Assembly: GCA_002401565.1 (NCBI GenBank)
Contig: NVTL01000022.1
Span: 28,966-34,908 of the forward strand
Source of the DNA: Rhodospirillaceae bacterium
Lineage (GTDB): Bacteria; Pseudomonadota; Alphaproteobacteria; Rhodospirillales; Magnetovibrionaceae
Length of the DNA: 5,943 bases
Direction of reading: 5' to 3'
The first letter of the stretch is position 1. Each line of letters opens with the position of its first letter. Positions 1 to 5,046 of this stretch are shown one piece after another. A program made the translations under genes and the position numbers. The notes under the pieces are model-generated. The model did no database searches and was not told where the DNA came from. It saw only the letters and a list, made by a program, of their open reading frames with translations.

Positions 1-656
1 TCTGATGGATTTTCGGGAAGTTTAAGAGGTTGTGACATGCGAAGGGCAAGGTAAAAGCTCTCCAATGCCCGCGTTACAATAGTGTTATTAGTTCGCTCAG
101 CCTCTGCATACTGAGGCATAGCTTCCTGTGGGTTCCACCGCTGTGCTCCATTAAATGGTGGTGCTAGCATGCCATCCGGCATTACGGTCACATATCCATG
201 CAAGGTGATATCCTGTCCACTCGGACTATTATAATTATAATTCCAAAATTTGAAAATTTGGGCCAGAAGAAAATCTCGTGACGTTTGTGTTAGTGTTCCT
301 TCGCTCAGGTCTTGTGATGCCTCCCTTGGGACTGTGCCGTCCGCTTGTCCTCCGACATCCACAACAAAACTGCCAGCATCAGTTGGAAAATCAAAAACCG
401 GCTTGGTTTGTCCATCGGATTGTTCCACTCGGGGCTTGATATCAGATTTGCCGCCAAGATGTGACGACGCATCTTTGACAATGTCGCCCCCCTTAAGTTG
501 AAGTGGATTGGGCGTCGGCAGGGGTGGGGCAGGCTGTTTGGGGTCTAGTTTTTGCTCAGGAGAGGCCTTCTCCTGAGGTTTAAGCTGCGGTGGAATTAAG
601 GTTTGTTCCGGCTGAACAGGCTGCTCTGTTTGAATGGATGGTTGAGCTTGGGGTGT
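1..656 (-). pseudogene. TolA/TonB-like envelope protein, C-terminal part, N-terminus lost at IS junction
   Basis: A frame of about 218 codons without a stop runs on the minus strand from the IS end down to position 1 and continues past the left edge. Its first third is rich in Pro, Gln and Glu (repeated PxP, QP, PEQ), a periplasm-spanning linker style typical of TolA/TonB. The rest resembles a TolA/TonB-like C-terminal domain, with an aromatic FWNYNYN stretch, a VTVMPDGML strand-turn, then a helix with ALESFYLALRMSQPLKLP near the end. In the known families this domain couples inner-membrane energy (TolQR or ExbBD) to the outer membrane. The N-terminal transmembrane anchor is absent and no start codon precedes the IS junction, so this is probably a broken gene, or the 3' part of one split by the IS. 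The family call is from pattern recognition only. A generic proline-rich protein is the alternative. Confidence 0.55.
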
Positions 657-689
657 TCTGGACTTGTCTGAATAAAGTGGACAGCACCT
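657..689 (+). repeat. Left terminal inverted repeat (IRL) of IS3-family element
   Basis: It begins TCTGGACTTGTCTGAA and ends GGACAGCACCT. It pairs with the reverse complement of 1862-1894 at 32 of 33 positions; the single difference is T at 673 against A. It is the transposase binding and strand-cleavage site. Confidence 0.92.
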
Positions 690-722
690 TCGAGATTTTT
701 AATTGTTATCTTGGAGGATTAA

Positions 723-998
723 ATGACACGCAAGAAATTTACAGACGAGTTCCGCAAAGAAGCCGTTCAACTGGCTTTAAATAGCGATTTAACACGCCAT
801 CAAATTGCTGATGACCTTGGCATTGGTCACTCAACACTTGGCAAATGGATTGCCGAATACCGCCATGCAGACCTGATGTCCGGACCGCATGATGATGTTC
901 AAAAAGAGCTCAAACGGCTTCGCAAAGAGAATAAGATATTGCGTGAGGAGCGTGACCTCTTAAAAAAAGCCACAGCCTTCTTCGCGAGCCAAAAATGA
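723..998 (+). CDS. IS3-family transposase OrfA (DNA-binding subunit)
   Basis: OrfA has 91 residues, a normal length for the family. Residues 4-46 form a helix-turn-helix of the HTH_Tnp_1 type (FTDEFRKEAVQLAL, then IADDLGIGHSTLGKWI), which in IS3 elements recognises the inverted repeats. Residues 58-82 form a Leu/Lys/Glu-rich coiled coil (leucine zipper) used for OrfA and OrfAB multimerisation. The ATG at 723 is supported by a strong GGAGG at 713-717, five bases upstream. The stop (996-998) overlaps the orfB start in an ATGA arrangement. An A-run near the 3' end permits a -1 shift that fuses it to OrfB. OrfA alone normally represses or modulates transposition. Confidence 0.95.
   Translation: MTRKKFTDEFRKEAVQLALNSDLTRHQIADDLGIGHSTLGKWIAEYRHADLMSGPHDDVQKELKRLRKENKILREERDLLKKATAFFASQK
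962..969 (+). other. Programmed -1 ribosomal frameshift site (A7G) between orfA and orfB
   Basis: Seven A residues followed by G lie in the orfA frame as A|AAA|AAA|G, a classic slippery heptamer. Slipping back one base here enters the orfB frame, which is open from 968 through the orfB ATG at 995. The product would be a fused OrfAB transposase. This matches the known expression mode of IS3-family elements. I did not find an obvious downstream stem-loop. Confidence 0.8.
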
Positions 999-1855
999 TG
1001 AGATATCAATTCATCAAAGCGGAGAAGGCCAAAAACAATGCGGGTCGATTATGTGTTCTGTTTAAAGTTTCCCGTTCTGGGTTTTATGCTTGGGCGAAGC
1101 GACCTGCCAGTTCCCGTCAGCGCGAAGACATGGTTTTATTGACCCATATTCGAGCTCAATTTAAAGCCAGCTTGTATTCTTACGGGCGTCCAAGGATGGT
1201 TGAAGAATTACGAGAAGAAGGCTTTCAAGTTGGTCATCATAGAGTTGGAAGATTGATGCGTGAAAACGGCATCCAGGCTGTTAGGACGCGGAAATCAAGG
1301 CGTTACTTCAGTCACACGCCAGCGATGGGCTTTGCACCGAACCTGCTGAACCAAGATTTTACGGCAATGGCGCCCAATCAAAAGTGGTCTGTCGATATCT
1401 CGTATATTGAGACACGTAAAGGCTGGCTTTACTTAGCTGTCGTCATTGACCTCTATTCCCGCAAAGTTGTTGGTTGGGCAGTCAGTGACCGTATGAAAAT
1501 GGATCTGGCCTTGCGAGCTTTACGCATGGCGATCACGTTACGTCGCCCAAAACCAGGCCTCATTCATCACTCGGATCGCGGCAGTCAATATTGTGCAACC
1601 GAATATCAAATGGAATTGAAACGGCATGGCATCAAAATATCCATGTCAGGAAAAGGCAACTGTTATGATAACGCACCTGTTGAGAGCTTCTTCAAAACCT
1701 TAAAGGCTGAACTCGTCTGGCGGATGAGGTTCGAAACAAGGTTGAAGGCTGAAACGTCAATCAGAAATTACATTAATAACTTCTATAACAGTCGCAGACG
1801 CCATTCTGCATTAGGAAACATCAGCCCAATGCGGTATGAAAAAATGGCAGCCTAA
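995..1855 (+). CDS. IS3-family transposase OrfB (DDE catalytic subunit)
   Basis: OrfB has 286 residues, full length for IS3 OrfB. An HTH_21-type segment lies at about residues 48-105 (including YSYGRPRM). The retroviral-integrase-like core follows, with catalytic D134 (WSVDISYI), D194 (HHSDRGSQY) and E230 (DNAPVESFF); 35 residues separate the last two, the canonical DD(35)E spacing. The NCYDNA and SFFKTLKAE signatures and the terminal YNSRRRHSALG...P motif are all present. It catalyses strand cleavage and transfer, in IS3 elements through a figure-eight/circle intermediate. Its ATG overlaps the orfA stop by four bases. It is probably made mainly as OrfAB by frameshifting at 962-969. No inactivating lesion is seen. 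Confidence 0.96.
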   Translation: MMRYQFIKAEKAKNNAGRLCVLFKVSRSGFYAWAKRPASSRQREDMVLLTHIRAQFKASLYSYGRPRMVEELREEGFQVGHHRVGRLMRENGIQAVRTRKSRRYFSHTPAMGFAPNLLNQDFTAMAPNQKWSVDISYIETRKGWLYLAVVIDLYSRKVVGWAVSDRMKMDLALRALRMAITLRRPKPGLIHHSDRGSQYCATEYQMELKRHGIKISMSGKGNCYDNAPVESFFKTLKAELVWRMRFETRLKAETSIRNYINNFYNSRRRHSALGNISPMRYEKMAA

Positions 1856-1861
1856 AGAGCG

Positions 1862-1894
1862 AGGTGCTGTCCACTTTTTTCAGACAAGTCCAGA
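1862..1894 (-). repeat. Right terminal inverted repeat (IRR) of IS3-family element
   Basis: It is the reverse complement of 657-689 with one mismatch (32/33). It starts seven bases after the orfB stop codon, so the element has almost no 3' non-coding space. The outer bases beyond it read CA, the expected IS3 terminal dinucleotide. Confidence 0.92.
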
Positions 1895-1896
1895 CA

Positions 1897-2176
1897 CCCC
1901 TGCCCCCGCCCAGTCACTGTGAGGACGGGACTGGCCTAGTTGCCACTGGACACAGAAACGCTGACGCCACTCTATTAAAGCAACGCCAGCGCCTCTTTCT
2001 CCAAAACCACCAGTTTAGGGAAGGCTCTGGAAATAAGTTATTTTGATATTCATCATCATAAACCATAATTTAAGCATGTCTATTACGCAGACGGACTAGG
2101 CCAAGGACTGGAAAATGGACCGAGAGAGAAGCCGAATCAGCCCTCTCCGGTGTCAACTTTCACACTGACCAAGTGG
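1897..2176. other. Unassigned junction sequence between two IS elements
   Basis: About 280 bp hold no convincing gene. Open frames here are short and either start inside the IS or lack a ribosome binding site. A small inverted repeat (CCAGTC...GACTGG, roughly 1909-1933) lies near the IS end. The stretch does not continue the TolA-like frame on the other side of the IS, nor the IS1182-type transposase frame to its right. It therefore represents at least one separate piece of DNA brought in by rearrangement, perhaps the tail of another decayed element. I could not identify it. Confidence 0.5.
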
Positions 2177-2405
2177 CTCGGCTGAGATAGCCGTAAATAT
2201 AGAGCTTGAGCAAAATCGAAGGATGATAACTCGGTCTGCCCGTCGATAGAGGTTCAACGCGGCTGAAGCCTAAACCGCCCAGATCAAGTTCATCGACAAA
2301 CACATCAATGATGCGAACAGAATTGTCTTCGCCAACATAGTCATCAAGCCGTTCGGGGAATAATGTGCTCTGGCTACGGTCTTCACCTTCAACAAAACGC
2401 TTCAT
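2160..2405 (-). pseudogene. IS1182-type transposase, N-terminal fragment
   Basis: The frame starts at an ATG at 2405 (minus), preceded by a good GAGGGAG Shine-Dalgarno six bases upstream. The encoded start, MKRFVEGEDRSQSTLFPE, then a GEDNSVRIIDVFVDELDLGGLGF stretch and TGRPSYHPSILLKLYIYGYLSR, is the N-terminal transposase domain of the PF05598 (DUF772) type found in IS1182-family elements. Family members run to roughly 450 residues or more. Here homology stops after about 76 residues at YLSR (around 2178), where relatives normally continue with a QSSRRLE-like motif. Five unrelated codons and a stop follow. The DDE catalytic part is gone, so the fragment cannot transpose. Confidence 0.85.
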
Positions 2406-2432
2406 AAAACTCTCCCTCAAAATTATGAGAGA

Positions 2433-2438
2433 ATTATA
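2433..2438 (-). promoter_or_regulatory. -10 box of truncated IS1182-type transposase promoter
   Basis: On the minus strand the sequence reads a perfect TATAAT, 28 bases before the transposase ATG. The corresponding -35 position (CTGTGT, 17-bp spacer) is weak. It overlaps the GGCTGTGTAAAAAC stretch (2450-2463), which I take to be the element's terminal repeat. IS promoters often overlap the terminal repeat in this way. Confidence 0.5.
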
Positions 2439-2507
2439 GCATGGCCTGCGTTTTTACACAGCCTGGACCCTAAGACGACTATTTTTTCCTGACAAACATG
2501 ATTGTTT

Positions 2508-3173
2508 TTATTCCCCCAAAATATCGGAAAGACTTTTTTGTACGGGACCTGCTGCTCTAGACGGTTGCCGCAAATTTCTAACTGGATACTGATAAGTATT
2601 TACAGTGGGTTGCTGAGCAACTGCGATATTTCTTGTTATAGGCTTTGCAAAAAAAATGCCGTTAGTATTTATGGAATTAGAGGCAGAACTCAGACCCAAT
2701 TCAGTATCGTCCTTAATTCGGACAGCCTTTCCAGTAAAACTAACGGTCTCAGTGTTAAACAACCCAGGCACGCCTCGTTCTTCAGATGTGAACCCCTTTT
2801 TCAAAATTGCATCTGCATTGGGGGTAGCGGCGAGTGCTTTGTAATAAGCTCTATCGTAGATATTTGACGAACAGATTAAATTAAATAAATAACACTTTTT
2901 GCCATCTCTGAAAGCATAACGTTCTTCAAAGAAGGGAATGCCTAAGACCGAAATATTTTTATCATCATGGATCTGAAAAGCACCAAATAGATATGATGTA
3001 GTTTTCGACGACCCTTCCACGGACGCAAGTACTTCATATTCCTGTCGGTCAAGATTGGATATATTAAAATCGAATTGCGCGGTAGGACTTGCTTTACGAG
3101 CCCCAGCAGAGCAACCGCTAAGTGCAACAATCGCGACTCCAAAAAAAATACCTAATTTCATATGAACAAACAT
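2508..3173 (-). CDS. Predicted lipoprotein of unknown function
   Basis: This is a predicted 221-residue secreted protein. The N-terminus has a short Lys-containing n-region, a hydrophobic stretch (LGIFFGVAIVA) and a lipobox LSGC. The lipidated Cys is residue 21 from the chosen ATG at 3173, or 17 from an ATG at 3161. The 3173 start is preferred because a GGGA lies a few bases upstream. An in-frame ATG at 3221 would place 20 extra residues before the signal peptide and has no ribosome site. The mature part is mixed alpha/beta with two Cys close together (KKCYLFNLICSS, a possible disulfide) and a YDRAYYKALAATPNADAIL motif. That motif recalls small bacterial lipoproteins that build multi-subunit surface assemblies, but I cannot name the family. 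The C-terminal 50 residues are polar and likely flexible. It stands alone on its strand; no partner gene is visible. Confidence 0.75.
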   Translation of the reverse strand: MFVHMKLGIFFGVAIVALSGCSAGARKASPTAQFDFNISNLDRQEYEVLASVEGSSKTTSYLFGAFQIHDDKNISVLGIPFFEERYAFRDGKKCYLFNLICSSNIYDRAYYKALAATPNADAILKKGFTSEERGVPGLFNTETVSFTGKAVRIKDDTELGLSSASNSINTNGIFFAKPITRNIAVAQQPTVNTYQYPVRNLRQPSRAAGPVQKSLSDILGE

Positions 3174-3292
3174 AATTTTTCCCAAGCGATCAATCATTAC
3201 AACATCTGTATCAAAATCCATTAAGTATTAAATAAATGAATTTATGATTAATTTTGTATGGCAATTATCGCGAGATTGTTTGTGCCGGAAAC

Positions 3293-3329
3293 CTTCCATA
3301 AGTTTCCACGTCTTCCATGTCTTCCATGT
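3293..3329 (+). repeat. Short degenerate 9-bp tandem repeat
   Basis: The unit CTTCCATGT is present twice exactly (3312-3320, 3321-3329), preceded by TTTCCACGT (3303-3311) and, after one extra base, CTTCCATAA (3293-3301). It lies upstream of the lipoprotein gene and next to the hairpin cluster. It may be replication slippage or an array of protein-binding sites. Confidence 0.5.
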
Positions 3330-3338
3330 CGTAAAGAG

Positions 3339-3378
3339 GGGCAGGACATGGATTGTGGTACCACAATCCGCTCTGCCC
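3339..3378. repeat. Long hairpin with perfect 20-bp palindrome core
   Basis: The core GGATTGTGGTACCACAATCC (3350-3369) is a perfect palindrome. Outer arms GGGCAG (3339-3344) and CTGCCC (3373-3378) also pair, separated from the core by a small asymmetric internal loop (5 and 3 bases). It could be a dimeric-protein operator, a cruciform or replication/transfer site, or the stem of a terminator for lost DNA. No T-run follows directly. Confidence 0.7.
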
Positions 3379-3410
3379 ACATCCGTGGGGGGCTTATTCG
3401 CACTTTGTGC
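3376..3410. repeat. Two further small hairpins downstream of the palindrome
   Basis: CCCAC-ATCC-GTGGG (3376-3389) abuts and partly competes with the outer arm of the long palindrome. GCAC-TTT-GTGC (3400-3410) follows, then an eight-base gap, then a run of seven T (3418-3424). The latter is a poor match to an intrinsic terminator for plus-strand transcription, because the stem is short and the T-run is not adjacent. Confidence 0.45.
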
Positions 3411-3863
3411 TCAACGATTTTTTTGAGATTATGAAACGACAAAATTCACCCTGTTAGTGCATGGGTCGCTTGTTCAAAAGTCCCGTGACATAGGGCATTG
3501 GGGAGTATGAAATTTTTAGGAAATGTCCCAGAGGTGCCGGGGCGTTACACCGATTGCCGAAGGGAACAAAAAAAATAGAGGTAATGTGCACTCGGGCACT
3601 GTTTCGTTTTGAAACAAAAGAAACATGCATTAGGGGCGTCAAAGGACTTGTTGTCCGTGTTTGAGTGTTGTTAATAAAGTTTGCTGACTACGGCCTCCCC
3701 CTACTGGCTGCATGAAAAAACTGTTTTTTGCTACCCGGACAGCCCGGTCAAGGGGTTGGTTACCTACCAACGGTGTATTTGAAAGCTGGAGAATTAGTGC
3801 TGGACTGCATTGCAAAAGCGATGCTTCAATGGCAAAAGGTGTTGAGGGAAGGATTCGACGCAC
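3411..3863. other. Gene-free upstream region of the ABC-3C operon
   Basis: About 450 bp lie before the operon with no convincing gene. A 23-codon plus-strand frame starting at 3508 and some minus-strand frames show no family signature. Several small inverted repeats occur: TGTTTC-GTTTT-GAAACA (3600-3616), A6-CTG-T6 (3715-3729) and GTTGGT-TACCT-ACCAAC (3755-3771). The last lies about 90 bp before the first gene and could be an operator. I see no strong sigma70 promoter; TTGTTG (3648) with a TAATAA-like -10 near 3672 is only a weak candidate. The operon's promoter should be somewhere here. Confidence 0.5.
3849..3853 (+). promoter_or_regulatory. Ribosome binding site deciding a TTG start
   Basis: AAGGA lies ten bases before a TTG at 3864 and is part of a purine-rich GAGGGAAGGA. 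In frame, the upstream stop TGA is at 3843-3845 and no ATG or GTG occurs between it and the conserved-looking N-terminus. TTG (or the CTG beside it) must therefore start the gene. Confidence 0.65.
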
Positions 3864-4814
3864 TTGCTGAATTACTACGACCTGTCTGACGATCAGTTTG
3901 AAAAAGTCATTGTCACATTGGGGCAGCGCCTTTTCGGCGCTGGCCTCATTGGCTTTGCCAAGGGAAAAGATGGCGGAAAAGATGCCAAGTTCCAAGGGAC
4001 CGCAGAGGCTTATCCTTCTTCAGCATCGCCTTGGAAGGGTACCACGATCATTCAAGCGAAGCATACCAACGGGATCAACGCATCTTTCAGCGACAAGGCA
4101 TTCTTTAATCCCACCAAAAACACCGGCACCCTCACTGAAGAACTCCCGCGCATCACAGAAATGGTGACCTCCGGCGAACTTCAGAACTATCTCGTAGTCT
4201 CCAACCGCAAGCTCACAGGAATTACTGAAGGGAAGCTGAAAACGTACTTCTACGAGGCCACAGGAATCGAGGAAGAGAGATTGGGCTTTGTAGGCACAGA
4301 CCAGCTGGATCAATGGTTTGGGCTGTTTCCAGATGCCAAGAACGCATTGAACTTCAAGTCACTGGAACGCCCACTCATCGTCAACCCAGACGAGTTGGCT
4401 ACAACAATTGAAGCATTTAGCGATGCATTCGGAGAGATCGAGATTCCCGACGCACAAGATTTTCCCACGGCTCGCACCCCGTTCAGCGAGAAAAACGTGT
4501 TAAACAACATGAGCGATGAGTTTGCTAAAAAGCTTCGCACCCTCTATCTCCCTCTGACAAAGCAAATTGATGTTTTTCTTAGAGATCCGAAGAACGTTGA
4601 GTTCCAAACCACTTATCATGAGGCTGCCGAAGAGTTCTCTCTGAAAATTGTTGAATTCCAAGGAAATGAGGACACATTTGACAGCGTCTTTAACTATCTG
4701 ACAGATTTGCTAATTGAACGTTCACAGATGCTGAAGAGCAACAAGCGTCTTACCCGTGCTATGTTGTTCTACATGTACTGGACATGCGACATTGGGAAAA
4801 ACAGCGATGCTTAG
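3864..4814 (+). CDS. ABC-3C system effector: Mrr-like PD-(D/E)xK nuclease with C-terminal ABC-3C domain
   Basis: The protein has 316 residues. The N-terminal domain (about 1-160) begins NYYDLSDDQFEKVIVTLG and has the hallmarks of a restriction-endonuclease-like fold. E13 lies in the first helix, a GKDGGKDAKF motif supplies the metal-binding D (D40 preferred, D36 possible), and the strand TTIIQAKHT carries the QxK form (Q64, K66) typical of Mrr-type nucleases. The expected activity is DNA cleavage. A polar linker follows, then an all-helical C-terminal domain (about 215-316) ending FYMYWTCDIG. The CDIG ending is what I recall of ABC-3C C-terminal domains, which tie variable effectors to an ABC ATPase. 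The gene starts at TTG, and its stop overlaps the next gene by 8 bp, so the two are probably translationally coupled. The C-terminal assignment is supported by the two downstream genes. The exact subtype is uncertain. Confidence 0.82.
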   Translation: MLNYYDLSDDQFEKVIVTLGQRLFGAGLIGFAKGKDGGKDAKFQGTAEAYPSSASPWKGTTIIQAKHTNGINASFSDKAFFNPTKNTGTLTEELPRITEMVTSGELQNYLVVSNRKLTGITEGKLKTYFYEATGIEEERLGFVGTDQLDQWFGLFPDAKNALNFKSLERPLIVNPDELATTIEAFSDAFGEIEIPDAQDFPTARTPFSEKNVLNNMSDEFAKKLRTLYLPLTKQIDVFLRDPKNVEFQTTYHEAAEEFSLKIVEFQGNEDTFDSVFNYLTDLLIERSQMLKSNKRLTRAMLFYMYWTCDIGKNSDA

Positions 4815-5046
4815 ACCCTCCAAACATTCCCACCCCGATCTCACTGTCATGAATATGGCTTATGTTCTCCTCTCTCGCCTGCGGAAGGCACGAAGCGCAG
4901 GGTACTCGGACCTATTCCGATACGCGACCAAATCACATCCGAACGGTGAGACGCTTTTTCTACCTTCATTGAATTTACTCTTCTTACTTGGGCTGGTTCA
5001 ATACCACCCCAAGGGAGATCGGCTTGAATACGTGGGGGTAAAATGA
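4807..5046 (+). CDS. ABC-3C system middle component (MC6-like)
   Basis: A 79-residue protein starting MLRPSKHSHPDLTVMNMAYVLL. An N-terminal P-x-KH-x-x-P-like motif, a helix (YVLLSRLRKA), a central region and a final LNLLFLLGLVQYHPKGDRLEYV that looks like a small winged-helix end (helix, then a beta hairpin) match my memory of ABC-3C middle component 6. Such proteins link the effector to the ATPase. The ATG at 4807 lies inside the end of the nuclease gene (8-bp overlap), and the stop overlaps the ATPase ATG as ATGA. A longer in-frame reading from 4756 would start inside nuclease coding sequence with a Cys-rich, unrelated N-terminus and is rejected. A GGGA upstream (4796-4799) is a weak ribosome site, consistent with coupling. 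No catalytic residues are seen. Confidence 0.8.
   Translation: MLRPSKHSHPDLTVMNMAYVLLSRLRKARSAGYSDLFRYATKSHPNGETLFLPSLNLLFLLGLVQYHPKGDRLEYVGVK

Larger units (their letters stand above)
657..1894 (+). mobile_element. Complete IS3-family insertion sequence
   Basis: This element of about 1.24 kb is bounded by near-perfect inverted repeats and carries the two overlapping frames typical of IS3 elements: orfA (helix-turn-helix) and orfB (DDE transposase). IS3 elements usually end in TG...CA. The right side has a CA at 1895-1896, and the left side has a TG at 654-655 that is offset by one base, so the exact ends could be 654 and 1896. No 3-5 bp direct repeat flanks either choice: TGT versus CAC for 657/1894, GGG versus CCC for 654/1896. 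Both frames, the frameshift site and both ends look intact, so the copy could be active. The missing target duplication suggests that one flank has been replaced by deletion or recombination. Confidence 0.93.

Noticed and set aside
250..501. Plus-strand 83-codon frame
   Set aside because: It is antisense to the longer TolA/TonB-like frame, has low-complexity Ser/Cys/Pro content, and no family signature.
590..784. Plus-strand 64-codon frame crossing the IS left end
   Set aside because: It spans the IS boundary and overlaps orfA out of frame, so it is a chance frame.
517..1904. GGCAGGGGTG in the TolA-like linker (517-526) and its reverse complement just right of the IS (1895-1904)
   Set aside because: It looked like a possible IS-mediated inversion scar, but the match is one short GC-rich block with only scattered identity beyond. 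Proline-codon-rich DNA makes it likely by chance.
1864..2046. Plus-strand 60-codon frame after orfB
   Set aside because: It begins inside the IS right repeat and has no ribosome site or recognisable protein.
2502..2867. Plus-strand 121-codon frame
   Set aside because: It is antisense to the lipoprotein gene, whose signal peptide and lipobox make the minus strand the coding one.
3400..3424. Intrinsic terminator for plus-strand transcription
   Set aside because: The stem is only four base pairs, and the T-run begins eight bases after it. No plus-strand gene upstream would use it.
3248..3442. Minus-strand 64-codon frame over the hairpin cluster
   Set aside because: Its codons are dictated by the repeats (RHGRHGRRG) and there is no credible ribosome site or homology.
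3508..3579. Short plus-strand peptide frame (23 codons)
   Set aside because: The Shine-Dalgarno spacing is too short, the protein is not recognisable, and such frames are expected by chance.
3639..3995. Minus-strand 118-codon frame
   Set aside because: It overlaps the nuclease N-terminus antisense, where the plus strand shows clear nuclease motifs. Its N-terminal half is the shadow of that gene.
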